From contig JAKJHU010000083.1 of NCBI GenBank assembly GCA_022316685.1, positions 806,001 to 870,000 on the forward strand: a stretch of DNA of 64,000 bases. The letters run 5' to 3'. The notes under the pieces are model-generated. The model saw only the letters and a list, made by a program, of their open reading frames with translations. It was not told the DNA's origin and did no database searches. Below, piece by piece: positions 49,299 to 60,897 of the stretch. How positions within the stretch are numbered: the first letter of the stretch is position 1; each line of letters starts with the position of its first letter. This DNA comes from Progne subis subis (lineage: Eukaryota > Chordata > Aves > Passeriformes > Hirundinidae). The translations under genes were made by a program, and so were the position numbers.

Positions 49299-52200
49299 GT
49301 ATGCATTTTTGCTCAGGGGGTCTGGGGGTGTTTCATGTTTGATTGGAGAACTTGACTTTCTGTACAGAGATTCCCAAATTCCATGAAAGACTTTGATAAA
49401 AGGAAGGAAGTCTTTAACCAGCTGCCATAATCCATGCAATGCTTCTTTCATGGGTGTTAAGTCAGATTTTGCTATGCTTGTTCATGAGATTTCAAAAAGT
49501 GATGAGGCTTTTTTTGTCACAGCTGATCCTCTGAGCTCAGTGATGGAGCTTGTTGCTGTAACAACGTCTGCTGCAGTGCTTGGAGCAATTAATAATATTA
49601 TAATAGTCACTGAAAGACAGCAGGGAAAAGGAAGCCAAATAGAATTTGGAGAAGCTCTAAAGAAAGGGATAAAATGGGCAGTGCTCAAGTCAGCTGAATA
49701 AAATAATTTTGAGAGGTACATGAACACTGGCAATAATTTTTTCCCTGGTATGGTTCCACAGAGAGGGTTTTTTTTGGAATCCTGCTGTGGGAGTGTGTGC
49801 AGCAGAATGGATGGTATTAGGATAGCTGTAAGAAGATGCTGTCCAGGTTTTTTTTTTCCCTGCATGTTGTTTTTTTCGTCATGCCATACCTCTTGATGCT
49901 CACATTACATTGGGAAACTTAATTGCAAAGAGAAGATGCCTCAAGAGCCCCCTGAAATAGTTGATAAATTTGCAGATAAAGTCGCTGTGGGATTCGAAGA
50001 GGTTTTGGGGCATTTGAGGACACTGGAAGCCCAGGTATTGGGAAGCAGGTGGCTTTGACCGTTTTTACCCCTGTTCAGGAATAAACAAATAACCCCCCTC
50101 AATACCTGTGATCTTAAGTTGCCCTCAAAAGAATTTTTAGAAACCTTGGACTGGGGAAGGAAGGTGTTAAGTGGGATAACAGATAATAAGGCAATAGCTA
50201 CACACCAGATGTGAGTTCATGAGGACACAGGACAATCCTGCAGTGCAGTCACCTCTTGCTTTCCCCCCTCTGGCTGATGGGATGGTCACTTTCACCGAGA
50301 CCAGTACAGTGAGTTTATCTTTACCTGAGGTAAAGCAGGTCATTTGATACCAGCAGAATTCATGGGAGCTCATCTAAGAACATTCCATTAAAGAAAGAAA
50401 GAATCCTCAAGCTGCCCAACCTAGCAGTATGACAAAAGCTGTCTCTCTCACTGATGAAAATGTGGCTTCTTCCTGCAAGTTGTTATTCTTGAAATTCCAT
50501 GGTGGTTTGTCTCAAGTTTCATGTGTTGCCAAGCAGAAATAAGCAGAGCCAATGCAAGTTTATGTGCTGCATGTAAAGAGGAAAATACTCTGAGGGACAG
50601 CAGAAAATTCATTTGTGAGTTTGTGAACTTGGGATCTTGGATCAGTACATGGTTTAAACTGAAATAGTTGTAGGAATGTGAATGTGGGGCTAGAAACTTG
50701 AATTATGTGCTCTGGATTTCTGAGAGGAAGATGAAGCTGACAAAAAGGGATGTGTCAGTGACCGTCTTTATGAAGTAAGAAGATCCTTCCAAGCAGAAGA
50801 AGAGGGATGCTGTTAGAAAATGACAGTGTCAAGACTTCCAAGGCAGCAGTGTTGATATGAAATGTTGTTGTCTTGTGTTAGATGAAGATAATACCATGTG
50901 CTCATCAAATGAGTGGCAGTCTCATTTGGAGGGGGTTAATAAACGGATTTTTTCAATTTCTTTTTCTGCATAAACTCTGGATTCAGTCAGGCAGATCTTA
51001 ATGAAATGCAGTGAATTTATGTACTGTGACATGACACTCTAATCTCTTTTACAAACCTATTTTGGGATTTTTTTTTTAAAGATTTTCTACTTCGTATCAC
51101 TTCAAGTAGGAAAAATGTCAGGAGGAGACAAGAGAAGATTATAATGGTGATTGATACTGTCAAATGCTGGATAAAGGAGATAATAAAAATATAAATTCCC
51201 ACAGCTGGAGGTCATGGGGTGAAAGAACACACAGGTGTGGAACTGTGCTGAGGAGACCCTACTGACCAGTGAAATGCTACAGCTGGCCTCTCCTTCTTCC
51301 ATTTCATTCAGTGTCATTCAGAGTGGGGCTGGATTTTATACCCATCTCCCTCCTCTGGGAGAATGTTTCCATTAAGTCCAGCTTATGGTAATTCTGCCCC
51401 AGTTTCTGCTGGCACTGGGAGAGGTGGCAGTGTCAGCCCAGGTGGGGTCAGTGTGGGATTGACCTCACCCGAAGGGGCTGAACCTGTGCCCCCTCCAACT
51501 CTGGGGTGCTTGAGAGAGCCTGGAAAAACTGCAGAGAGTGGGAGCAGCTCTGCTGGTCCTGCATGGGGAGAGCTTTGTCTTCCAGGGTTGTGTGCAACTG
51601 CAGAAGAGGGAGCCCAGCCCCATTCCCAATATTCATGGAAAATGGCACAAGTTACATTGTGTTGAAACCTGATGTGTTTCAGGGGTGTTAAAATTCTGTA
51701 TTAAAAATCAATAAGCCTTATTAGGCTTTTTTTTTTCTACTCAAGTGCCCGATAGAAGCACTTACTTTAGTAGAACATCTTTTCTCCTGATGACCGAAAT
51801 GAAAAGGAAGTGTGAAGCATCTGCATGTACATCCATGGCTTTTTCCCAAGTCACAAAAATGCAGATTTCACAATTTGGTTATAGCTTTTGAGAACAGAAA
51901 TGCATTTTTCCAGGCTAACACTGTATTTCTTGTTAAAGATGCACTGGCCCTGAAGGGTGGGATTTTTGATTATTTTAAGATTTGTATATAACGGGTTTCC
52001 TAACTGAATAATGCACAGCGAGAGGAGAAGTTAGGATTTTTTTAAGAATACGAATTCCCCAGTAAATAATATCTTCCCCACTATGATGTGAATCCTCTGG
52101 GTGTTTTGTTTTTAGGTTTAAATCCCAGTTCTCTGCCTTTAAAAACACTTCTGCTTTACGAAACACAGTGAAAAGAGTGGTGGAGCTTTTAAAGCCACGA

Positions 52201-53011
52201 TCCATTTACTCAGTAGCAGCTTGATTAATGAAACTGCTTCAGAACGGAGCTCAAGAAGCTCTTGGCTTTTAGAGAAGTTAAATACAAGTTTTTCCTTAGC
52301 AAGTTGAGTCCTGTGTAAGGTCCATCCCCCCCTTTCCCCCCAATCTTCTCAGGGACAGCTGAAATTTGTTTCCTCATTGTGTAGTGATGCCCGTGATGAC
52401 CTTGGTGCTGGCAGCTTTCCATGAATTCAGAACTTGACAATGCAGCTCTGTTTATCTTTTACCTTACCAGCCTTGCTGCTAGTTTGCATTTTAGCTTACC
52501 CTGTTACTTAGAAAAATAGTGCAAAGCTGTAATTAATTTGGAGAGACTTGGTTGAAGTAGGTGTCTCATTTTAAAGCTGCTGAGCTAAAGGAGGAAGCGT
52601 TGGCAGTAATTAAGAAAATTTTATTTTCTGGTTCGGCAGTAATTTCTGTTCTACTTGCAGTGCCTTGGCTGTGTTTGCAGCATGTGCAAATGGAGGATTT
52701 GCCCCGTCCCCTGCCATTAATAGTCTCTTATCCACTATCCTTGTTACCACTGAGATAAAAGCATTGAGGCTCCTGTAGTGTCTGTTTGTGTGGGATTAGG
52801 GAAGCAGTTTGGGAAGGGGGGATGTGTTTGTCTTGAGCACGAGAGTGATGCTGTGCATATTCAAAATGCAGTTTTAAAATGATCAATATTTAGTCACTTT
52901 TTTGGAGCTTTCTGCTGTGTTTAAGCCCAGGACTGTGAATGATGATGTGGTTTCTAAGGGAAGGGCTTGCAGGGAGCAGATTTGACCTGCAGGAACCATT
53001 TTCCCTTGCAG
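49299..53011 (+). other. IARS1: IARS1 intron, 3713 bp
   Basis: GTATGC donor; acceptor CCCTTGCAG. A 309-bp open frame at 49393-49701 has no recognisable domain or splice support and is treated as chance. No transposon was identified with confidence. Confidence 0.85.
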
Positions 53012-53103
53012 CTTACAGGCTCTACACGGTGGTGCCTCGGCTGGTGAAGTTTGTGGATGTTCTGACCAACTGGTACGTCAGAATGAACCGCCGGAGACTC
53101 AAG
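53012..53103 (+). CDS. IARS1: IARS1 exon (window exon 16): anticodon-binding domain signature
   Basis: 92 bp: two bases completing Ala plus 30 codons. It reads YRLYTVVPRLVKFVDVLTNW and then YVRMNRRRLK. The NWY-R-NR-R helix is one of the most conserved anticodon-domain segments in IleRS. The donor is AAG|GTAGGG, phase 0. Confidence 0.97.
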
Positions 53104-53441
53104 GTAGGGATCAGCTGCTGCAGTCCTGCCCTGGCAGCCAAGGCCTGGCAGTCCCTGCTCATGGGATTTGTGGCAGCTCCACACAACATCTTGGCTCTAA
53201 ATGCTGTCACTTTGGGCCTGAGAGTGGTACAAAAATTAACTTTCCTCTCTGCTTTGTGGGAAAAACCAACCAAAATGCTCACTAATGCTGTTACACTTGC
53301 TCAGTTGGAATCATCCAAAGTTGATACAGTCTGGAAAACAAATGCATTGTATTAACACAGGAAACTTTTGTAGCCTATTTAAGTGCATTTCCTGATCCTA
53401 AAATTGCTTTTTTTTTTTTCCTTGGTGAATTCTTCAATCAG
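53104..53441 (+). other. IARS1: IARS1 intron, 338 bp
   Basis: Short intron, GTAGGG donor, acceptor TTCTTCAATCAG, with a T12 run at 53408-53419 upstream. Nothing further was seen. Confidence 0.93.
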
Positions 53442-53519
53442 GGTGAGAATGGGACTGAGGACTGCATTATGGCCTTGGAAACTTTGTTTAGCGTCTTGTT
53501 CTCTATGTGCAGACTCATG
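53442..53519 (+). CDS. IARS1: IARS1 exon (window exon 17): anticodon-binding domain
   Basis: 78 bp, 26 codons, phase 0 to 0. It reads GENGTEDCIMALETLFSVLF and then SMCRLM. Being a multiple of three, it could be skipped without a frameshift, but that would remove a core helix. The donor is ATG|GTAATG. Confidence 0.96.
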
Positions 53520-53910
53520 GTAATGTAAATTACTTACACCCCACTCTCAATAACACTTAAAGCAGTTAATGCAAAAGCATCTTTGTGTAGCACAATTCAT
53601 TTTCCATCTTTCCCTTTTATTTGCTTATCTGCCCCATGGTTGTAAAAAGAAGGCGTGAATAACCTGATTGATAAGGACACATAAGAATTTCTTCCCTGAT
53701 GCCCAAAAATAACATTTAAATATCAGCCAGGAGGTAAACAAGTAGTATGAACTCCATTATTTATTTCAGTCTGCTTTTTGAATAACATCCCAGTTGCAGA
53801 CACTGTGTAAGCATTGTTTTTGCTGAACTGTCCTTATGCAATTCTTGGTATTACTGATTCATAATGTGGAAGCAATAAAGGAAAGCTGCTGATTGAATGC
53901 AACATTACAG
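53520..53910 (+). other. IARS1: IARS1 intron, 391 bp
   Basis: GTAATG donor; acceptor AACATTACAG with little pyrimidine enrichment. Nothing further was seen. Confidence 0.93.
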
Positions 53911-54032
53911 GCACCATATACCCCATTTATCACTGAGCTGATGTACCAGAATCTGAAAACACTCATTGATCCAGCCTCGGTCCAGGAGAAGAACACTGAG
54001 AGCATCCACTACCTCATGCTCCCCCAAGTCAG
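53911..54032 (+). CDS. IARS1: IARS1 exon (window exon 18): anticodon-binding domain
   Basis: 122 bp: 40 codons plus AG. It reads APYTPFITELMYQNLKTLID, then PASVQEKNTESIHYLMLPQV-R. The MAPYTPF.TE-MYQNL segment followed by SIHY-M-P is the typical IleRS layout, where SIH precedes the anticodon-recognition helices. The donor is CAG|GTAAGA. Confidence 0.97.
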
Positions 54033-56614
54033 GTAAGAGGCAGCTCTTAGATGGCAAAATTGAGGTTTGGTTGTTCGTTGGGGGATTTTTGTTCATTTCT
54101 GGGCGGTTTTTTTGTTTGTTTGTGTTTTCATTTCACAGAATAATGCTCCCTCAGTTGTGTTTAAAACTGCATAACAAGAAATCAGATTGCTTTAATAATG
54201 TAAATATTCCTTTGCCTCTGAAAAAACATTAGGATCCTAATGAACATGTTCTTTTCTAGGAGCACAGAATGTTTATATTTTGATTAAGATCTGATGAATT
54301 TTAGTCCCTTTGCTATAGAACATTTCCTTTGCAATGCACTTCACAGTCCACCCTCAATTTTAGCTGGGAATTTTCCCTCCATATTTAGGCAGCTGATACA
54401 TGTTAGCTTAAAAGACTGGAGATAGGAAGGAAAGCAATTGCGAGGAATGCTTGTTCCCAATTCATAGTATTTTCTTATGGTGGGCAGGAATATCCTTTTT
54501 TTATTCCTCAAACTGTGTGTTGGCTCAAAGCTGTAGTGCCTAACTGTGAAAGGCCCTAAAGGACCAGAGAGATCACTGGTATTGCAGTGGATTAAGTTCC
54601 TGCATTTAGTTCCTGCAGCACTGTCTGCTCTGGGTATCTGAAAATAAGAGAAACAACTTCCCTTCAGCATTACAGCTCAGCGCTGACCTTGATACTTTAC
54701 AGTTTGAAATGTAAACCTTCTCTAATGGTGTATCTTTTTCTGGCTGCTGCATGCTTTGAGGAGGGTGTATGGTTTTTGTGAGAGTTACTGCAATGGGGAG
54801 CTGGGGATTGGCATAATGATGGTGCTGATTTTCTGTTCCCTGGGCAAGTGCTGTGAAGAATGCGTAATCAAGGAATGCCACCCTCATCAGGGAGCTGCCA
54901 GGAATAGGTTTGGGCTCCTGTAGAAAGGAGTCAGGGAAGGATGGGGAGTTGTTTGCGGGGACTCAGTTCAGGCATGAGTTTAGCACAAGCATTTAAAAGT
55001 GGCTTAGTCACTCTTCACTGCAGTTAGTGCTGACTTGCTGCTGCATCATGCAAGTGTGGGATGCATTTGAGGCCTGCACCACTTTTCTCTGTATTGCATT
55101 TTGTTAGGGTTTTTGTCTGATACTGGTTTGTGGAATTTATTGGATCCCCTGCGTATCAGTTGTTCCCTTGGCCTACAGAAAAAAAAGCCTTTTCAAATCC
55201 AGAGTACTGCTGAAGTTGCAGTTTCATTGGGAGTTGCAAAGCATATCACTGCATTTACTTTGAAAGTTTTCTGATACAGCATAAGGACAGTATTGTCAAT
55301 TAATAGGAGGAGAGATTTTTGGATGCAGTTACAGAAAACACCACTTTACCAGTATGGTGAGTGCAGATAGAGCTGAAGGACTTGGCCACTTTCACAGCTG
55401 AGCTTAACTCAACACCTGTGTTAAAACCCCACCAAGGTCCTGCTCAGTTGCTGAGTGTCTGAACAGATGGGTTGCATTAAATTCTGTGGATTTGCATTCT
55501 GTCTTTGAAAAATACTCTCAATGTTGTGGCTCTGCAGTGTTGTTCAGTGGTGTTGAAATACTGTCACATAATCCTGTATGAAGCTTTCTGAGAGCAAAAT
55601 ACTACATCTTGTAATTTCCACGTTTCCAAGTTGTTGGAGAATCATCCTCAGGGACTGATTTTTGGAAGAATAAACGCTTCAAAAGGGGTAGAACCAACTC
55701 AGAACCTTAATGCTGCAATGGGCGTATTTCAGCTCTAAGTTTTACTTCACCAGCTCTGTTTTTCTGGCCAGTCCTTACTGGAGTTGTGGTTTTCATCCCA
55801 GTACTTCTGCTCCTTAGATTACAGCAAGGATCTGTGTTCATTTCGTTTGATTCATATCTGTCTTTTTAAGCAATTCCTCTGCTCTTGCTTTGATACCTGA
55901 GTGGTCTTAAAGGAGCTGCCCAGTTAGTGCATCTACAAATCAGGAAAAGCACATTATCAGAACATTTCACTACGTGTACATTTGAAACAAGGTGTAAATG
56001 TTGACTGCCTCAAAAAAAACCCACCCAAAAGCACCAAAAATTCAACCCAAATCCTCTCCCTACCCCCCCCAAAAATGCCAAAAGGCAAAAAAACCCCAAC
56101 CCATTGAACCCTGCCTTGCCTCAAAATGGAAGGCTGTTAAAATAATTGAGCCAGGAAAGATGTTAAAGCTCTAAAACATCCAGCTCAAATATCTGCAATT
56201 TCTGAGAAAGATGACAAATCGAGATCCAGTGAATTGTTACAGGGAATTAATTGTTGCTATAAGTACCCTATTTATAATATCTTTCTGCATCTTCTTATGA
56301 TATTATTAATGTAAATTATACTTTTTATTGGCTATTACTAGAACAGGTTGCATGACTCAATCCTCTGCGCCTTGAGAGGTGCTAACAAAAGATGTAAAAA
56401 GAACTCTGATATTTGTTTTCAGCAAGTTATTTCTTCCTCATCTTCTCCTCAAAGGGAGAGGAAAAGCCTGTTTGTTCATTTTTCAAATTGCCCCAACCAG
56501 GGCATAATTGAGTCTGTTGCAGGAAATGTCAGAGAAGGGGGTTAAAATGTTTTCAATCTGCTCAAAGAGATGTGATGAAAATGAAGCAATTATAATGTTT
56601 CCTTTCTAATCTAG
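54033..56614 (+). other. IARS1: IARS1 intron, 2582 bp
   Basis: GTAAGA donor; acceptor TCTAATCTAG. Contains an A/C-rich low-complexity tract at about 56010-56104. No transposon, RNA gene or exon was recognised. Confidence 0.88.
56010..56104 (+). repeat. A/C-rich low-complexity tract
   Basis: About 95 bp dominated by A and C with runs of A8, C8 and A7. It resembles the tract at 48436 in composition but is not a clean tandem repeat. Confidence 0.8.
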
Positions 56615-56717
56615 GGAGGATCTCATCGACAAAAAAATTGAGAGTGCTGTTTCTTGTTTGCAGTCTGTGATTGAGCTGGGACGAGTTATCAGAGACAGGA
56701 AAACCATCCCAGTCAAG
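56615..56717 (+). CDS. IARS1: IARS1 exon (window exon 19)
   Basis: 103 bp: one base completing Arg plus 34 codons. It reads EDLIDKKIESAVSCLQSVIE and then LGRVIRDRKTIPVK. The VIELGR-IRDRK-IP-K stretch is a conserved helix and loop at the end of the anticodon-binding region. The donor AAG|GTTAGA is weak at +3 and is followed by the shortest intron in the window. Confidence 0.97.
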
Positions 56718-56837
56718 GTTAGAACTCCTTACATCTCCTGTCCTACCCTGGGAATGTGTAACAGCTTTGTAACTTTGGGATGAAACTGGGGAAACAGAAT
56801 AGTTAACTTTCTGCTTTGGGGTTTTTTTTCCCCCCAG
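56718..56837 (+). other. IARS1: IARS1 intron, 120 bp (shortest)
   Basis: GTTAGA donor with a run of eight T then six C immediately before the AG acceptor. A weak donor paired with a strong pyrimidine tract in a very short intron fits intron-definition splicing (inference). Confidence 0.94.
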
Positions 56838-56921
56838 TATCCTTTGAAAGAAGTAGTAGTTATCCACCAGGATCCAGAGGCTCTGGAAAACATCAGGTCT
56901 TTAGAGAAGTACGTACTGGAG
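56838..56921 (+). CDS. IARS1: IARS1 exon (window exon 20)
   Basis: 84 bp, 28 codons, phase 0 to 0. It reads YPLKEVVVIHQDPEALENIR and then SLEKYVLE. It forms the start of the C-terminal region following the anticodon-binding helices. The donor is GAG|GTAAGA. Confidence 0.97.
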
Positions 56922-59900
56922 GTAAGAACATCGTGTTTGAGGGAATTGTGTCTGTTGGTTAGCTGAACAACCTTCCCTGCTGACTGTATTAACAACTCAC
57001 AGGTGAATTGAATTTCCATGTTATGAAAGGGGATATCAGTGGGTGATGTGCCAGAGTCAGTTTAGTGTTGGGAAATACTTAATCCTACAAACTGTCTGAG
57101 GCTGTTAGAATTTGACCCGTTTGCATTCTCTAAAGCCATGAAATCCATCTCCAAGGATTAGTGACACAAAATTCTTGTTCTGTTCCCACTAAGCACTGGC
57201 AGTACAGGATCTGAGGGGGTTTTCCCTTGTGCAGAAATGGTGTGGCCCTTGTCCTGTGACTGTTCTTGGCAGGTTAAGGGTTCTTTCTTCCCTTCAGTGA
57301 GGTATCTGTAATAGCAGATCTGCTCCCATGTTTAAAATATGCCATCCGTTGTCAAGGTCAGCTGCTTTACCTTGACAAAGAGAACAAAAATGTGCATCTT
57401 CCCAAGGAGGATCAGCTCACCTCACTTGTCTTGGTGAGGGCAGCCATATCAGTCAGGGAAATCGGGAGATGAAGCACAGGAGGACCTCTGAAACTTGTGT
57501 TAAGTATCATTACAGCAACACCAGCTTTCCCCAAGCTGGTTTAGATACACATCTAAAAATTCTGCTGGGGGAATGAGCACTGGCTCAGGAAGTCACAGCT
57601 CAGTGCACAGGATCTCTATGTCAGTGCTGCATGCTGCTTGCTTTTAGTTACTGTGGGAGTTAAATGCTTAAGAATTGTTCACTAGAGGAATTTTAATTTA
57701 AAAAATAGTAATTGATTTGCAAGTGGGACTGTAAAGCTTTTCTGTCATGTTAGCTTATTGATTATTGCTCTTAGACTTGGCAGTTATGATCCCTCTCTTC
57801 AGGAGTTGCTGTTACTATTAATTATAATTCTTTCAATATCTGAATCTCTTCAATAGCAGAATTCTGTGAACTTTAGGCTAATGTCTGTCCCATTTTTTGG
57901 ATCTGAAAAATGAATTTATAAATTGTAGAGAATCCAGTTTTATGGGAGATGAGGTTTGCTTCTTCAAATTACTTCTAAAAGACTAGTTGCTAAAATTTGT
58001 TGTCAGCTTCTACAGCTAATGAAAGGTAACAAAAGAAGCTAAAAATTTTTAAATTATTATGTAATTGGATTGTACATTAGTATGTTTTGATTTGTATTCC
58101 TTTGCTACTGCGGACAAAAGTGTCTCTTCTGGAGACATGAATTAAAACAAACTCAGGTGCCTTTGTGGAAGCACAAACACAAAGTACTGTCTTTTGTCCT
58201 GGTTTTATTATGTGTCTTAAAATTCAACAAGCTGCTGCTGGAGCTTAGTGTGTGTTTTATTGTACTGCATGGCAATCAATCCTGTTGTTTACTGGATGGT
58301 GCAGAGCTAAAGAGGTCAGTGATTACAGGCAGGCTGGGCAGCATTGCTTGGGCTGCATTCGCAGCTTTGTTCATCAACCTCCTGCCTATTCAGAGCTTCA
58401 GAACCTTCAGTGATTGCCAGGAGTAAATTTGCAGATGCCAGAGGTAATGGGTAAGGAGAATTACACCATTTAATTTCGTGTAGTTGCTGACAAAAGAATT
58501 GGAAAGATGTACTTGTCAATTCTTCAGAAATTTCATTCATCGCTTTTGCAGAAGGAGCTGGAGTCTTTGATCTGCAGTGCTGCTCTCTCATCTTCAGAAC
58601 ACAGCAAGTCATTTAAATAAATGGATTTTAATATTAGAACTTGCCAGATTATAGAGTTGTCATGCAAAAATAACCAAGCTCACAAAATGAAGTAAACCCA
58701 GAGGGCTTTTAGCAACTGGACACAGTTGCATTTTATTAATTTCTATTTGAGGCCTTTTACAAGCCTGGGTCAGGACTTCTCTTCCCAGCTGCTTCCAGGG
58801 AAAGGTTTTCTCTGAGTAAATTTGACTCTGTGCGCAGTCAGAATCTTGTTTCCACCCAACCTTTGTATTCCCTCCAGCCCCCAGCCCTGTGTAGGGCTGC
58901 TGTAAAACAGAAAATTGACTTCTCCATCAAACCCAGGGACCGAGCCTGTGATGGGGCTGAATTATGTGACAAAAGAGCTGTGGCTGGGGGGCCCAGCAGT
59001 TTTTCTTTTCTTACGCTGTTACATAATGAGTACTTACTTTTCTTTTCAGGCTGCCTGCTTAGAGAGCCCAGCCCAGCTGAAGCACAGCATTTGTGACATT
59101 TCTGTCTCTGCTCTGGGGCCTGGGCTTAGCTGGGGCACGTGGCACCAGCTGAAGGCCCTTGTATGTTCAGGAATTCCATGTACAGCTCTTCCAGCTGGTC
59201 ATGGGAAGGGCTGGCTGCCTCAGTATGTCCACATGAGACTTGAAAGATGTGCTAAGGAGCTAATTTTGAGTAATTAGGAAGATAAAATTAAGAATTAAAA
59301 TAATATTTTCAGTCAAAGCACTGAGACTGATGTAAACAGACCTAAGATACGGATTTTTTTTGTTGTTGTTGTTGTTTTTGTTTTTCTAAGACTCATTTTG
59401 GGTTTTTAAACGGATAGTGTGTACAAAAGATTTCCTAATCTAATTAGTACAGAAAACTTGTCCTGATGGAGTTGGCTTCTCTGTGATTTATCTAATCAGG
59501 CCCAAAGTCATCTTTCAATTTGCGCTATTTTTTGGATTATTGTTTCTTTTCCCCCATGAGGTTGTCATTTACAACTCGTGGGCTCATTTCCAGCAGCACC
59601 CCATTGAAACTGAATTTCTGAAGTGCGTAATTTTCATTAGATTTCCTAAAAGATATATTAAATAAAATTAGATTCAGTTGTGTTCTTGGCTCCTCATGTC
59701 AGTAGGACTTCCTAGGGAATTAGGCTGCAGCTCAGAGGTTATATTTAAGCATTATTTCTCAATCCAAATGTTTGGCTACTTGCTAGTCCTGTCATGCTGA
59801 TGCTGCCATTTACTTCGGCTTCCTAAATGCCTTGGAGCAGCTCGTTTGCCAAGTGCACCTGGTGATGCTGTAGCATGGGGATGGGAGCTCTGACCACCAT

Positions 59901-60722
59901 CCTGTGGGCATTAAACACCAAATGCTTCAAGTGTTGGGCAGCCTGGCAGACAGAACCTGCTGGACTGCAGTGAAATGTATGTGCAGGTTTGTCTCTCGTG
60001 TTTTCCAACCTGTCATAGCCCCCTTCAGCTTTCTTCTCTCCGAAGGTTTCCAGCCTTGGTCTTTCCTCATGTGAAAGCTACGTTATCCTCTCAGTCGGTT
60101 GTGTAAAACTTCCCACAGCACCACTGTCTTGCAAAAATATCTGCACCTGTAACTCAGAGAAATGGGCACACACATTCCTGCAGTGTCTGGGCCCCCTTCT
60201 GAAGTTCCCTGCAGGTTTTATAAAGCTGTTTTGGATGCAGGGCACAGCCAGAAGCTTTTCTGAGCAGGCTGGTTTTATGTGCAGTGAAGGGCTGGAATGA
60301 ACAGGTAAGAAGGAGACAAAATGATGCCATTTTGTACAGCCTCAACCATAAAATGGTCCGTAATGGTTTCCTGGCTTGATGTGTTCTGAAAGAACTTTTT
60401 CAGCAGAATATTCTCTCCTGAGCTCCACCACTGCACACCGAGGGAATGGGTTTAGCTCTTCAGGCAGTCCTGAGGGGGGAAATAAAAAGGGCTGTCGAGT
60501 AGGGGGCTGACTGGAGGTGAGAGCTGTCTGAAACAGCAAAGAGTGCTGCCTGGAGGCCGAGTGTGAGGATGGGCCCTGCTGCTGAGGCTGGCTCCAGGGT
60601 TGGGTTTGTTTGCTCTCCCAGTGCTGCCCAGTGACTTGGGCCATGGAGACGGCCGCACACAAGCCTTGCCCCGTGCCTGCAGCGTTGCTGAGGCCGTGTC
60701 CCATGTGTGTGTGTCCCCGCAG
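56922..60722 (+). other. IARS1: IARS1 intron, 3801 bp
   Basis: GTAAGA donor; acceptor GTGTCCCCGCAG. Includes a perfect 10-bp inverted repeat (57349-57378) and a short GTT repeat (59360-59376). The sequence becomes GC-rich over the last 300 bp before the CpG-dense exon. Nothing else was recognised. Confidence 0.87.
57349..57378. repeat. Perfect 10-bp inverted repeat overlapping an ERRE-like half-site
   Basis: Arms TTGTCAAGGT (57349-57358) and ACCTTGACAA (57369-57378) are exact reverse complements separated by CAGCTGCTTT. The left arm and the next bases contain TCAAGGTCA (57352-57360), the extended half-site bound by ERR and SF-1 class nuclear receptors. The match is visible; function is inference. 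Confidence 0.6.
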
Positions 60723-60897
60723 GAGCTGAACGTGCGGGCGCTGACGCTGTCTGCGGACAAGGCCAGGTACGGCGTGCGGCTGCGGGCCGAGCCCGAGCAC
60801 ACCGTGCTGGGCCGCCGCCTCAAGGGCGCCTTCAAGCCCGTCATGGCTGCCATCAAGGAGCTCAGCAGCGAGCAGCTGGAGAGGTTCCAGGAGACAG
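60723..60897 (+). CDS. IARS1: IARS1 exon (window exon 21), CpG-dense
   Basis: 175 bp: 58 codons plus one base. It reads ELNVRALTLSADKARYGVRL, then RAEPEHTVLGRRLKGAFKPV and MAAIKELSSEQLERFQET. Conserved ELNVR, LRAEP, VLG-RLKGAFK and LSSE segments match cytosolic IleRS. GC content and CpG density are far above most other exons: I count about 15 CpG in the first 125 bp. The donor CAG|GTCTGT is weak at +3 and +4. Confidence 0.97.

Noticed and set aside
48764..49306. 180-residue minus-strand open frame overlapping an exon
   Set aside because: It is antisense to the IARS1 exon at 49178-49298 and shows no known protein features.
49393..49701. 102-residue open frame with a hydrophobic stretch just after an exon
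   Set aside because: It begins about 95 bp inside the intron after a good GTATGC donor, is not in phase as an exon extension, and matches no family I know.
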